A stretch of 64,000 nucleotides of DNA from Pseudanabaena sp. PCC 6802 (GCF_000332175.1 NZ_KB235910.1:497278-561277); one strand, 5' to 3'; positions 45,338-54,085 are shown, counted from the first letter of the stretch. The notes: generated by a model from the sequence alone, not told the origin. Numbers and translations: made by a program.

Positions 45338-45655
45338 ATGAGTAACAAACGCAAGCAGTACAATCCGCAATTCAAAGCGAAAGTTGCCCTGGAAGCGATT
45401 CGGGGCGAGAAGACCATCTCGGAATTGGTAAGTCAGTATGAAGTTCATGCAACGCTGATTAACAACTGGAAACGACAGTTGCTGGATGAAGCCATTAGCC
45501 TGTTTGAGAAAAGTAGTGGGGCGCATAAAGCTGATGAGAGCCAACAAGCCGAGATTGACGAGTTATATCGTCAGATCGGACAGTTGAAGGTAGAACGGGA
45601 TTTTTTAGCCAACAGGTCAGCACAGTTGGGGTTGAAGAACGCAAAGCCCTGGTAG
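45338..45655 (+). CDS. IS3 family orfA (HTH)
   Basis: The 105-residue protein starts MSNKRKQYNPQFKAKVALEA and has the IS3 orfA helix-turn-helix and leucine-zipper-like helix (QQAEIDELYRQIGQLKVERD). Its TAG stop overlaps the GTG start of orfB (TAGTG) by one base, so a -1 frameshift or coupled start is possible. Confidence 0.92.
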   Translation: MSNKRKQYNPQFKAKVALEAIRGEKTISELVSQYEVHATLINNWKRQLLDEAISLFEKSSGAHKADESQQAEIDELYRQIGQLKVERDFLANRSAQLGLKNAKPW

Positions 45656-46503
45656 TGTCTGACCATTGTGAACTGAGTATGGTGCGGCAATGCCAATTGC
45701 TAGGGATTGCTCGTTCCAGCTTCTACTATCAACCGCAAGCACCCACAGAGGAAGAGTTGAGATTGTTAAAGCTGATTGACCAGCAATACTTAGAAACACC
45801 ATTTTATGGTAGTCGTCGCATGACCGTAGTGCTGCGCCAACAAGGTCATGAGGTGAATCGCAAACGGGTACAACGGTTGATGCGTCAGTTGGGGATAGCA
45901 GCGATTTATCCCAAGCCCCGTTTAAGCCAGGCACATCCAGAGCATCAGGTATATCCCTATCTGCTGCGTGGATTAGCTATTACCGACGCCAATCAGGTCT
46001 GGTGTACTGATATCACCTATTTGCCAGTACTGAAAGGGCATTTCTATCTCGTGGCAATGATGGACTGGTACAGTCGGAAAGTCTTGTCTTGGCGGATTTC
46101 AAACACCTTAGAAGTAAGGTTTTGCATTGAAGCCTTGCAGGAGGCAATTGCTCAGTATGGCAGTCCTGAGATTTTTAACTCGGATCGAGGCAGTCAGTTT
46201 ACCGCAAATGCCTTTACAGGATGTCTGAAAGCCTCTGGAGTGCAAATCAGCATGGATGGGCGTGGACGGTTTTACGACAACATTTTCATCGAACGGTTGT
46301 GGCGATCGCTGAAATACGAGTTGATTTACTTAATCGCTTTCGAAGATGGTATTCATTTGAATAAGGAAGTACGAAAATGGTTTAATTGGTATAATCAAGA
46401 GCGTCCGCATCAAGCATTGAATTATCGCACCCCAGAACTTGTTTACTGGGAAAGGCTTTCAGGTAGTGTCTCCACTGGAGAATCATTTCCTAAAACCACT
46501 TGA
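45655..46503 (+). CDS. IS3 family orfB transposase (DDE)
   Basis: The 282-residue protein has an rve integrase core with CTDITYLPV (first D), FNSDRGSQFTANAF (second D) and NIFIERLWRSLKYE (E). It also has the HTH_21 region (YGSRRMTVVLRQQGHEVNRK) and WYNQERPHQALNY near the end. It looks intact. The start GTG overlaps the stop of orfA. Confidence 0.95.
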   Translation: MSDHCELSMVRQCQLLGIARSSFYYQPQAPTEEELRLLKLIDQQYLETPFYGSRRMTVVLRQQGHEVNRKRVQRLMRQLGIAAIYPKPRLSQAHPEHQVYPYLLRGLAITDANQVWCTDITYLPVLKGHFYLVAMMDWYSRKVLSWRISNTLEVRFCIEALQEAIAQYGSPEIFNSDRGSQFTANAFTGCLKASGVQISMDGRGRFYDNIFIERLWRSLKYELIYLIAFEDGIHLNKEVRKWFNWYNQERPHQALNYRTPELVYWERLSGSVSTGESFPKTT

Positions 46504-46652
46504 TGAGGAAATTAGAGATCTCAATTTCTCAGAGCTTAGAGATCCCTCAAAGTTGTTCAGGCGATTGGGGCCACTTCATCTACACCCGCGCTTTTTTTCG
46601 TTCGCCTTCTTTCCATAAGTGTTAATAAGTGTTACGCTAAAGTATCGGAACG

Positions 46653-47678
46653 ATGGTAAAGCATACCCATCCGATATGCATGTCTAGTACAAAGTTTCAA
46701 GTACTTAAAATCTTAGACGATCGTAAAGTCGGTGGCGTTATCAAATGTATAGAAGCATTTCTCGAATCTGGTATTGGAGATGACTGTACGTTTTCTATAC
46801 GCTCAGTTGCAGAGACCAAATCTGCGCTTGTAGGATCTAAGCCAGATTTAATCATCATTCATGCTCCCTGTAATTGGACTCTGCTGTCGCAACTTTATTA
46901 CATGCGACAGCGATGTCCTGTGATTATTGTCGATCACCATTACTCTGAGGCTTTCGAACAATATAATGTTAAATCCAAAACCCGCTTTCGCATTATGCTA
47001 CGGGCTTGTCACAGCTTAGCTAATCGCGTTGTCTCTGTGTCGCAAGCTCAGGCAAATTGGATGCTACAACATCGTCTTGTAACGCCAGAAAAACTGAAGG
47101 TAATTACTCAGACCCCATCTATTCAAGAATTACTGGCTATACCACTAAAGGAGTGGCAGCATCCGCGTGTATTAGCAGCCTATGGCCGATTTAACCAGCA
47201 GAAAGGCTTTGATATTCTCTTGCGAGCGATGCAAAAACTTTCCGATCGGATGTTGCAATTACGGATTGGGGGATATGGTGAGAATGAAGTGCAACTAAAA
47301 CAGATAGCCAAAGACCAGAAAAATGTTGAATTCCTTGGTCTAGTTGAAGATTTACCAACTTTTTTAGATGGTTGTGATGCTGTCGTAATTCCATCGCGAT
47401 GGGAGCCTTGGGGAAATGTTTGTCTAGAGGCAAAAGCTGCTGCAAAACCAGTCATTGTGGCGAATGTGGATGGATTGAGCGAACAAGTAAAAGATTGTGG
47501 GTTGCTTGTCAAACCAGACGATCCACAAGCTTTAACGGAAGCGATCGCGAACTTCTGTAACATGAGTGACAACACATTAAGCACTTGGGCTGAAAATGGC
47601 AGAAGAAATGTCAAAAACGCACAGCAGTTTTACAATCAAGAGTGGAAAAATTTAATTTGGTCGTTTTGTAGGGGGTAA
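46653..47678 (+). CDS. Glycosyltransferase family 4 protein
   Basis: The 341-residue protein is a GT-B glycosyltransferase with VLAAYGRFNQQKGFDILLRA and the donor-binding motif PSRWEPWGNVCLEAKAAAKP (near 249), ending GLLVKPDDPQALTEAI. The N-terminal ATG at 46653 or that at 46680 (MSSTKFQVLKILDD) may be used. It sits 4 bp before the asparagine-synthase-like gene, so the two are likely one operon. A role in a cell-surface glycan is plausible but unproven. Confidence 0.88.
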   Translation: MVKHTHPICMSSTKFQVLKILDDRKVGGVIKCIEAFLESGIGDDCTFSIRSVAETKSALVGSKPDLIIIHAPCNWTLLSQLYYMRQRCPVIIVDHHYSEAFEQYNVKSKTRFRIMLRACHSLANRVVSVSQAQANWMLQHRLVTPEKLKVITQTPSIQELLAIPLKEWQHPRVLAAYGRFNQQKGFDILLRAMQKLSDRMLQLRIGGYGENEVQLKQIAKDQKNVEFLGLVEDLPTFLDGCDAVVIPSRWEPWGNVCLEAKAAAKPVIVANVDGLSEQVKDCGLLVKPDDPQALTEAIANFCNMSDNTLSTWAENGRRNVKNAQQFYNQEWKNLIWSFCRG

Positions 47679-47681
47679 GTA

Positions 47682-49532
47682 ATGGCTGGCTTGTATATCA
47701 CCATTGGGAATGCCCAATCTGACCGCATGGCAGGGGCAGCAGCAAGACTCACATTTTTTGAGCGTGAGTATATGGAGACATTTATAGACCAAGCGCAAGC
47801 GGTCAATTTGGGGATTGCTTGGGTCAGTAACGATCCACCTCTCCTATTTGCCCCCGCTTATCACCCGCAAACAGGCGTGCACATCTTCACATCTGGCCGT
47901 GTAGCATGGGATGAAAAAAAATGGCAATATGCGGAAACTCTCCATACCTATGAAGGCGGTCTGAGCAATCGGCTCCTGTTAGAGCAGTATCTTAATGGGG
48001 GCATTAAAGCGCTGGAGCATCCTAATGGTGCCGCAGTAGTGGTAGTGTGGGAGCCGCGATCGCAATGCCTGCACATAGTTACTGATAATCTTGGTTATTA
48101 TCCCTTATTTCTATACTCGCCTCACTCCATCCCTGGTTGCGTAATTTCCACTTTCCCCGATGCGATCGCTGACGATTCAACTGTCCATACTTCGCCTGAC
48201 TATATATCAATGGCGGAGTTTCTGCGAGATTGGCAGGCTGCACCCCCACATACCTACTACCAGGAAATCAAATATGCTGGTGCGGCTCAGCATCTATGCT
48301 GGAATCTGAGCGAGCAGACTTTCCAAGCACGGGAATACTGGCAACCTTTTACAGAAGGATTCCTTCGCAATCTATCAGATGCTACTCAGCAATTTGCCGA
48401 TGCTATCCGCCATGCCATTCGGATCCGCACATTGCCCAGACTTAGTCCTGCTGCCATTTATATCAGTGGTGGTTTGGACTCGAGGCTGTTAGCCTTTGCT
48501 GCCACCAATCCAGAATCTGTGCTAGGTATTAACCTCTATGACGTACCGAATCGTGAAGCCAGATTGGCAAAGGAACTGTGCGAAGCCGCTCACGTGAAAT
48601 ATGTTGGCTTTGCTAGAGAGGCTGACTACTACCCAAAATGGATGAAGTTAGGAGTTAGCGTGTCAGGAGCTATGTGGTCGTTAGAAGATAACCATTTTCT
48701 CGGCACGCTGGATCTACTCGCTGAACGTGGAGTTCAGACCGTTTTCTCGGCCTGTGTTGCCGACTTGTTGTACAAAGGCGATGCTCTAGAGCGACAGCAC
48801 TACAAGTTATTGGGCAAAGATTTACCGTTCTGGCACTATAAGTCGCAACGAGATGATTACCAACTTCCTTATTCCAATTTTCAGCCGCGCGATGCCCCTC
48901 CACAGTTTAGAGCGCAAATTGCGGAACGCTTTGAGCGCTGGTTTGCCAATACCCCAACTCAGCTACGCTCGGATCTCGATCGCTTGAGAGTAGAAGATCG
49001 TCGGGTGCGACCGCTTTGCTATCCTTCTGCTATGTCAGGACAAGCTATGTTCCGAGCCTTTCCTTACGACTCTTTTATGTCAGATCGATCGCTAGTCGAT
49101 CTCTATAGCCGCATTCCCGCTGCTTGGAAACTGAATGGTCGGCTTTGGGGCAAGGTGGTTGCAGAAATTTGTGGGAATGAAATTGTTGATGCCAACTATG
49201 GATGGCGACCTGGAGCCTCTAATCCCGAAAAGTTCTTTGTTTTTGTCAGAAGTTGGGTGTTACGCCGACTAAACAAGACTGCCAAGGGGGGCGAGCAGCA
49301 GCTAGCAACAGAAGGCTCCTGGCCTAATCTTGGGTGGTATGTGTTGCACAGTCCCATCCTCAAGCAAATGTGGCATGATGCTCCGCATAGCGATCGCTCG
49401 CTGCTCGGCGAACTATGGGGTAGCGATCCCTGGCAAATTTCCCTAGAAGACTGGGCAAAGCAACCCTATGACTTTTTTCGGCTGGCTACACTGCTTACCC
49501 ATTGGTCTGTTAGGCGTGAGAGCCGATATTGA
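47682..49532 (+). CDS. Asparagine synthase-like amidotransferase, no catalytic Cys
   Basis: The 616-residue protein has an Ntn-hydrolase-like N-terminal half (about 1-200) and an asparagine-synthase C-terminal half with the ATP-pyrophosphatase motif YISGGLDSR (near 262). The usual N-terminal Cys2 (MCGI) is replaced by MAGLYI, so glutamine hydrolysis is probably lost. It lies 4 bp after a GT4 gene. Similar proteins sit in exopolysaccharide or O-antigen loci, where amidation of a sugar acid is one idea. The true substrate is unknown. Confidence 0.8.
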   Translation: MAGLYITIGNAQSDRMAGAAARLTFFEREYMETFIDQAQAVNLGIAWVSNDPPLLFAPAYHPQTGVHIFTSGRVAWDEKKWQYAETLHTYEGGLSNRLLLEQYLNGGIKALEHPNGAAVVVVWEPRSQCLHIVTDNLGYYPLFLYSPHSIPGCVISTFPDAIADDSTVHTSPDYISMAEFLRDWQAAPPHTYYQEIKYAGAAQHLCWNLSEQTFQAREYWQPFTEGFLRNLSDATQQFADAIRHAIRIRTLPRLSPAAIYISGGLDSRLLAFAATNPESVLGINLYDVPNREARLAKELCEAAHVKYVGFAREADYYPKWMKLGVSVSGAMWSLEDNHFLGTLDLLAERGVQTVFSACVADLLYKGDALERQHYKLLGKDLPFWHYKSQRDDYQLPYSNFQPRDAPPQFRAQIAERFERWFANTPTQLRSDLDRLRVEDRRVRPLCYPSAMSGQAMFRAFPYDSFMSDRSLVDLYSRIPAAWKLNGRLWGKVVAEICGNEIVDANYGWRPGASNPEKFFVFVRSWVLRRLNKTAKGGEQQLATEGSWPNLGWYVLHSPILKQMWHDAPHSDRSLLGELWGSDPWQISLEDWAKQPYDFFRLATLLTHWSVRRESRY

Positions 49533-49581
49533 TATCTGTGCGATTCTCCATAATAGTTAGTCGTCCCTGAAAAAAGAAAAA

Positions 49582-49743
49582 TCAAACGGAAGCAGGAGAG
49601 AAGTGGATAGGATTGTCGGCGAAGAATCGAAGGAGCTTGCGCAGGTTAAAACCGTACCAGCCAGTAAGGCATTAGCTACCCTAAAAACCTGTCCGGATCG
49701 CCCGTATTGAATTTTGGTCAGACGACGGTAAGCTTGAAAAGCG
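49582..49743 (-). pseudogene. IS5-type transposase C-terminal remnant
   Basis: On the minus strand two frames give pieces of one sequence: GRSGQVFRVANALLAGTV, then, after a shift, LTGWYGFNLRKLLRFFADNP and IHFSPASV to a stop at 49582. The motif GFNLRKLLRFF matches the end of IS5-like transposases. The rest is gone. The remnant lies between the asparagine-synthase-like gene and a Uma2 gene. Confidence 0.6.
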
Positions 49744-50187
49744 CTATAAGAGATCGATCGCAGCTTCAAACTCCTCTAAAGCCTGTACGCTCCCTACTTG
49801 CCAAGATCTTTCTACTGCAACAGGAATAAGCTGTGTAAGGGGAATGCCCGGAAAAGTGGGGCTAGTATCGGATTGAATATATTGCCCATCTTGAAGTAGA
49901 TAGATTGCGAGCTTACCATTGCCATATATCCATACTTCCGGTACAGCGATCACCGCGTAGGTATCGATAGTCGTTTTGGAAGTGACATCGATTTCGATCG
50001 CGAGATCTGGAGGTGGATCGCCGTGTTCGAGGTGACGACGACCGATTATGCACTGATAATTGAGGATGTAGAAGCACGCATCTGGTTCTATCCCTGCCGT
50101 ACGATCGCGCTTAAAAGTAGTGGAGCCAAACGGTTCGTACTTTTTTCCTGCCTTTCTTAGCAGGAGTTTGACTAGATCTGAGACTAA

Positions 50188-50196
50188 ATCTTTTGG
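50188..50196. repeat. Target-site duplication of MITE copy 1, left
   Basis: ATCTTTTGG, repeated at 50325-50333. Confidence 0.9.
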
Positions 50197-50324
50197 CTGG
50201 TTGACTGACAAATCTCTGTAAGGGCGGGTTTAGTAAGCAATCAAACGCTTTCAATACAAAGCTTTTCGGCAAAACCCGCCCCTACGATAATCTGGGCTTT
50301 TCAGGACTTTTGTCAGTCAACGAG
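50197..50324. mobile_element. 128-bp MITE, copy 1
   Basis: The inverted ends are CTGGTTGACTGACAAA and, on the other strand, CTCGTTGACTGACAAA (15 of 16). The target duplication is ATCTTTTGG. The interior has TAAGGGCGGGTTTAG and CAAAACCCGCCCCTA, and no coding capacity. It splits a Uma2 gene. A second copy of the same length lies at 51145-51272. Confidence 0.93.
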
Positions 50325-50333
50325 ATCTTTTGG
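50325..50333. repeat. Target-site duplication of MITE copy 1, right
   Basis: ATCTTTTGG, as at 50188-50196. Confidence 0.9.
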
Positions 50334-50575
50334 TCTTTCATGTTCGGGGAGGGGAACCATAATTTCTAAATTACTCTGGTAGTAGGCAATGCGAGCGGCA
50401 CGCTTTTCTCCTAACTCCTGTAGAATCGCTTCAAATTCTTCCCAACTGACATGGGGAATTGTAACGACACTCCCTGGTGCGAGGTGCATTTGACTAATTG
50501 GTTTAAAAACAGGAGTTGTCGGAGTCATTTTATTAATCGATTAGGGAAATAATACATAGTCAAGTTTATTGCGGA

Positions 50576-51115
50576 TTATTGCGGTGCCCTGAGCAAATCA
50601 AATACTTGCTCGGCCATCAAGTCTAAAGAGATATCTGGTAGGGTAGGTAGGCGATCGCTCCCTTGACACAAGGTAACACGCAGATCGGGGAATAGCACCA
50701 TAATTACCTGCTCGGACGAATCGATTAACCATCCAAGTTGCGTTCCCTCCCGCATACATGTTTGGATTTTAGCGATTAACTTGGTTGTGCTCTGCTCTGG
50801 AGACAGGATTTCGATTGTCCAGTCGGGTGCGCCCGCGATCGCTGTATTTTCTAAAGGAATGCGATCGCGGTGAACGATCGTAATGTCAGGGACGACTGAA
50901 CTGTTGCTGAGAGTGCAGCGAAGTTCTGGAAATGCTTCATAGGGCGAATTTAGCCGATCTATCAGTGCAGTTAGGCGCTTTTGCAACATACTATGATGAA
51001 GTGTAGGCATAGTTTTTTGCTCGGCTTTTCCCTCTACAAATTCCCAGGCTGGCGATTCCTCAATCCTAGGAAGCCTCAGAAAATCTTGCAGTGTAAGTTG
51101 CTCTGTAGTAAGCAT
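50576..51115 (-). CDS. Uma2 family (DUF820) putative endonuclease
   Basis: From ATG 51115 the protein has 179 residues: LTTEQLTLQDFLRLPRIEES, RCTLSNSSVVPDITIVHRDR, APDWTIEILSPEQSTTKLIA and GTQLGWLIDSSEQVIMVLFP. An ATG at 51220 lies in the MITE and its added 35 residues are not of the family. The start and the MITE insertion leave 29 bp between them, so the promoter may have been altered. It is a close relative of 33358-33918. Confidence 0.9.
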   Translation of the reverse strand: MLTTEQLTLQDFLRLPRIEESPAWEFVEGKAEQKTMPTLHHSMLQKRLTALIDRLNSPYEAFPELRCTLSNSSVVPDITIVHRDRIPLENTAIAGAPDWTIEILSPEQSTTKLIAKIQTCMREGTQLGWLIDSSEQVIMVLFPDLRVTLCQGSDRLPTLPDISLDLMAEQVFDLLRAPQ

Positions 51116-51135
51116 AGTGTAAGGGCATAGGCAAT

Positions 51136-51144
51136 GAGGTGAAT
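51136..51144. repeat. Target-site duplication of MITE copy 2, left
   Basis: GAGGTGAAT, repeated at 51273-51281. Confidence 0.9.
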
Positions 51145-51272
51145 CTGGTTGACTGACCAATCTCTGTAAGGGCGGGTTTAGTAAGCAATCAAACGCTTTC
51201 AATACAAAGCTTTTCGGCAAAAACCGCCCCTACAATAATCTGGGCTTTTCAGGACTTTTGGCAGTCAATGAG
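51145..51272. mobile_element. 128-bp MITE, copy 2
   Basis: This copy has the ends CTGGTTGACTGACCAA and CTCATTGACTGCCAAA (other strand), and the perfect duplication GAGGTGAAT. It differs from copy 1 at a few positions, mostly in the ends. It lies between dapL and a Uma2 gene. Confidence 0.93.
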
Positions 51273-51281
51273 GAGGTGAAT
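51273..51281. repeat. Target-site duplication of MITE copy 2, right
   Basis: GAGGTGAAT, as at 51136-51144. Confidence 0.9.
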
Positions 51282-51303
51282 GTATCCACCTCATTACTTA
51301 ATG

Positions 51304-52539
51304 TTACACCGTAAATTTGTCGGCAATGCGCTGCATGGCTTCTTCCACGTTTTCGCGACTATTGAATGCTGAGATGCGGAAATAGCCTTCGCCCGCTGCT
51401 CCAAACCCAGAACCAGGCGTTCCCACCACATTACAACTGCTCAATAGCTTATCAAAGAAATCCCAACTAGATAGTCCATTGGGAGTTTTAACCCAGACGT
51501 AGGGGGCGTTAACACCGCCATAAACTGCTATGCCTGCGGCGGTTAACTTCTCGCGGATAATTCTGGCATTCTCCATGTAGAAGCCAATTAGTTCCTTCAC
51601 CTGTACCTGACCTGCTTCAGAATATACGGCTTCGGCTCCGCGTTGAACGATATACGAAACACCGTTGAACTTGGTAGATTGACGGCGATTCCACAGATTC
51701 CACAATTCCACATCCGAACCGTCAGCAGCTTTTGCCGTTAGTTTTTTGGGTACGACCGTGAAGGCGCAGCGCGTGCCGGTAAAGCCAGCATTTTTGGAGA
51801 AGGAACGGAACTCGATCGCGCAATCCCTCGCTCCCTCTATTTCATAAATCGAATGGGGAAGATTGGGATCGGTTATGAATGCTTCGTAAGCGGTATCGAA
51901 GAAAATGATGGAGCCATGCGCTCTGGCATAGTCTACCCAGGCTTTGAGATGTTCCTTAGTGGCAGTAGCACCTGTAGGATTATTGGGAAAGCAGAGATAA
52001 ATTAGATCCACTTTCTGACTGGGAATCTCGGCGGTGAAGTTATTGTCGGCAGTAATCGGCAAATATACCAAACCGCCGTATTCGCCGCGCTCGTTAGTAT
52101 CGCCCGTATGTCCCGCCATCACATTGGTATCGACATAAACTGGGTAAACGGGATCGGTAACCGCGATCGCGTTATCATCCCCAAAAATATCAAGGATATT
52201 GCCGCAGTCGCACTTAGAGCCATCGGAGATAAAGATTTCTGAAGCATCCACATCGCAGCCCCGCGCTTGGAAGTCATGGGCAGCAATTTTTTCGCGCAAC
52301 CAGGCATAGCCCTGTTCGGGGCCGTAACCCTTAAATGTATCGCGATTGCCCATATCGGCAATGGCTTGAATCATGGCATCGCGGCAAGCACTGGGTAACG
52401 GCTCCGTCACATCGCCAATCCCCAGTCGAATAATTTTGGCATCGGGGTGGGCAGCGGCAAAGGCATTAACCCGTCGGGCAATTTCAGGAAATAGGTAGCC
52501 AGCTTTGAGTTTGAGGTAGTTGTTGTTAATGGTTGCCAT
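51304..52539 (-). CDS. dapL: LL-diaminopimelate aminotransferase DapL
   Basis: DapL makes LL-diaminopimelate from tetrahydrodipicolinate in one step, for lysine and peptidoglycan; cyanobacteria use this pathway. The 411-residue PLP enzyme has [67 protein letters not shown] and the PLP-binding [15 protein letters not shown]. Length is usual. Confidence 0.97.
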   Translation of the reverse strand: MATINNNYLKLKAGYLFPEIARRVNAFAAAHPDAKIIRLGIGDVTEPLPSACRDAMIQAIADMGNRDTFKGYGPEQGYAWLREKIAAHDFQARGCDVDASEIFISDGSKCDCGNILDIFGDDNAIAVTDPVYPVYVDTNVMAGHTGDTNERGEYGGLVYLPITADNNFTAEIPSQKVDLIYLCFPNNPTGATATKEHLKAWVDYARAHGSIIFFDTAYEAFITDPNLPHSIYEIEGARDCAIEFRSFSKNAGFTGTRCAFTVVPKKLTAKAADGSDVELWNLWNRRQSTKFNGVSYIVQRGAEAVYSEAGQVQVKELIGFYMENARIIREKLTAAGIAVYGGVNAPYVWVKTPNGLSSWDFFDKLLSSCNVVGTPGSGFGAAGEGYFRISAFNSRENVEEAMQRIADKFTV

Positions 52540-52576
52540 AATTGCAGAACGTTAAATATTAGGGAATTTTATCCGA

Positions 52577-52680
52577 TATAGCCATAGACAGATCTGTTAG
52601 GACAGGGGGTGTGGGGGCGCAGCCCCCACGCAGGGGTGGAACCCCTGCACCCCGTCCTAAGCCTGTTGGCTATAGCTATA
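52577..52680. repeat. TATAGCTATAGCC-type palindromic repeat
   Basis: The ends TATAGCCATAGACAGATCTG and (other strand) TATAGCTATAGCCAACAGGC flank the two hairpins GTGGGGGCGCAGCCCCCAC and GCAGGGGTGGAACCCCTGC. It matches 57381-57491 in inverted orientation and 11432-11535. Confidence 0.85.
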
Positions 52681-52718
52681 CATTGCCTGGCGACTGAAGG
52701 CGCGGCTACACAAACAAA

Positions 52719-52736
52719 GTCCGCCTAAGCGGACTC
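52719..52736. terminator. Hairpin downstream of the CbiX gene
   Basis: AGTCCGC and GCGGACT form a 7-bp stem with loop CTAA. It lies between convergent repeat DNA and the 3' end of the CbiX gene, and resembles hairpins scattered in cyanobacterial spacers. Terminator function is uncertain. Confidence 0.4.
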
Positions 52737-52766
52737 AGGAAGCTTTTGGCAAAACGATGAGATACT

Positions 52767-53930
52767 TCATGGTACTTGCCAAGCCCTAGCATGATACGTA
52801 TCGGGATCGGTATAGATATCTTGCCACATAATGCCTACATCGCCGTTGCTTTCGCGATCGTGCGAATGACCGGACTCGTGGCCTTCTCGATCTCGATGAG
52901 TATGGATATGCTCGTGGGAATGATGGGAATGCTCGCGATCGCCTTCTCGATCGTGGCTGTGTTCGTGGCTGTGTTCGTGACTGTGGTGATGAGCATGGGA
53001 ATGGGATTCCCCATGATGGTGATGGTGATGACCCGAATCGCCATGACTGGATAGTGCTGCCAGTCGGAACTTGCACATCTCGCAGTTCATCTTGACTTCG
53101 CCCTGCTGCGCTTCGATTTCGCGATCGCGCAGAATTTCAAACAAAATCGGATCTATTCCAATCTCATCTAGATTTACAATCTCTAATAAATCTGAATGGG
53201 AAATATATTCCGATCGCATCCGCTCGCTGACTGCAAAAATCTTCTTCACCAGCGCGCCAGTAAACAGGAAGTATGGCAGCACGATAATGCGTTTGGGTTG
53301 GTAGAACATGGCGCGACGGAAGCCTTCTTCTAAGCGCGGATGGGTAATGCCTATAAAACAAACTTCTACTGTCTTATAGCCACTGCCTTCCCACAGAATC
53401 CGCGCCAATTTACATACATCGCTGTTGGCATCGGGATCGCTGGAGCCGCGCCCCACAAAGAGAATTACCGTATCCTCTCGACTGATGCGATCGGGATTGC
53501 GATCGCTGCGATCGAAGGTGGCGAGGCGATCGCGCCACAACTCGACGAGTAAAGGTGTAATTCCCAGATGCCTGCCGTAGCGATATTTAATTTCGGGGTG
53601 CTGTTGGCGGATGCGATCTAACTCGTTGGTAACGTCAAATTTGCTGTGACGGGCGGCAAACAACAGTAACGGTAGTGCTGTCATTTCCGTATAACCTGCT
53701 GCCAGGCATTGCTCCACGCCCTCGGCAATGCTCGGTTCGGTTAGCTCCAGGAAACAAGGAATAACTGGGCGACTGCGATCGAAGTCTTGGTAGGCCGAGG
53801 CAAAATCTAAAAACATCTGTCTACCGTCAGCATCCCTTGTGCCATGACCGATTAGCAGTAATGGCTGCGGTTGAATGACAGGGGTGTTAATAGAATTTAG
53901 CGGTAAAGTATTGACGGAACTTTCTAACAT
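52767..53930 (-). CDS. Sirohydrochlorin chelatase, CbiX-type, His-rich
   Basis: The 387-residue protein has two CbiX-like domains: [20 protein letters not shown] with the N-terminal catalytic His, and [20 protein letters not shown], with [15 protein letters not shown] later. The C-terminus is strongly His-rich (about 307-365), which would bind Co2+ or Ni2+. CbiX inserts cobalt into sirohydrochlorin for B12, and a cobalamin riboswitch lies just upstream, so cobalt is more likely than iron. ATG 53930 is chosen because AAGGAG lies 11 nt before it; an ATG at 53981 falls in the riboswitch region. Confidence 0.9.
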   Translation of the reverse strand: MLESSVNTLPLNSINTPVIQPQPLLLIGHGTRDADGRQMFLDFASAYQDFDRSRPVIPCFLELTEPSIAEGVEQCLAAGYTEMTALPLLLFAARHSKFDVTNELDRIRQQHPEIKYRYGRHLGITPLLVELWRDRLATFDRSDRNPDRISREDTVILFVGRGSSDPDANSDVCKLARILWEGSGYKTVEVCFIGITHPRLEEGFRRAMFYQPKRIIVLPYFLFTGALVKKIFAVSERMRSEYISHSDLLEIVNLDEIGIDPILFEILRDREIEAQQGEVKMNCEMCKFRLAALSSHGDSGHHHHHHGESHSHAHHHSHEHSHEHSHDREGDREHSHHSHEHIHTHRDREGHESGHSHDRESNGDVGIMWQDIYTDPDTYHARAWQVP

Positions 53931-53940
53931 AAACTCAAAA

Positions 53941-53965
53941 CTCCTTTCTCGTGCAACGCGAGAAA
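53941..53965 (-). promoter_or_regulatory. Hairpin overlapping the CbiX ribosome site
   Basis: TTTCTCG and CGAGAAA (53945-53951 and 53959-53965) pair around a 7-nt loop, and the stem overlaps the first bases of AAGGAG. It could be the expression platform that hides the ribosome site when cobalamin binds. This is inferred from position. Confidence 0.55.
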
Positions 53966-53971
53966 TAGAGC

Positions 53972-54085
53972 GATCCAACAAGATCCTGCGAGCATTCCGA
54001 CTATTACGGCTGCGGCACAGTGTTGGGGTTGCACCAAACTTTCCCCACAGGCTTGCAAATCACAGTGTGCTTATTGAGCATACAC
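53972..54085 (-). promoter_or_regulatory. Cobalamin (B12) riboswitch upstream of CbiX
   Basis: Reading on the minus strand: GCCTGTGGGGAAAGTTTGGT, then GCAACCCCAACACTGTGCCG, then CAGCCGTAATAGTCGGAATG. These fit the cobalamin aptamer: the GGTGCAA piece, the CACTG-GC-GC-AGC-GTAA B12 box and the AGTCGGAATGC piece. It ends shortly before the ATG of the CbiX gene. Confidence 0.9.

Larger units (their letters stand above)
45268..46578 (+). mobile_element. IS3 family insertion sequence
   Basis: The left end TGAGGTGGACCCC (then AAAAACTGGACA) and the inverted right end TGAAGTGGCCCCAATCGCCT (then GAACA) match imperfectly (about 16 of 25). Two genes, orfA and orfB, fill the element. Length of about 1.3 kb is usual. 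No target duplication is visible, and the right end is an inference. Confidence 0.75.
49744..50528 (-). pseudogene. Uma2 gene split by a 128-bp MITE
   Basis: The N-terminal part (50528 down to 50325) ends MVPLPEHERPKD, and the rest (50187 down to 49744) starts LVSDLVKLLLRKAGKKYEPF and runs to the stop. Removing the MITE (50197-50324) and one 9-bp duplication joins 68 and 147 codons to a 215-residue Uma2 protein in frame, including EPDACFYI, PDLAIEIDVTSK and VPEVWIY motifs. Both halves are well preserved, so insertion is recent. Neither half alone is expected to be a working nuclease. Confidence 0.93.

Noticed and set aside
45268-46578. Target duplication of the IS3 element
   Set aside because: The flanks (AAGATC and TCTACA) do not match as direct repeats.
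52776-53054. Frames opposite the His-rich tail of CbiX
   Set aside because: Low-complexity CAC/GTG repeats open frames on both strands; the sequences (Met/Ile/Val or Ser/Arg-rich) are shadows of the His-rich tail.
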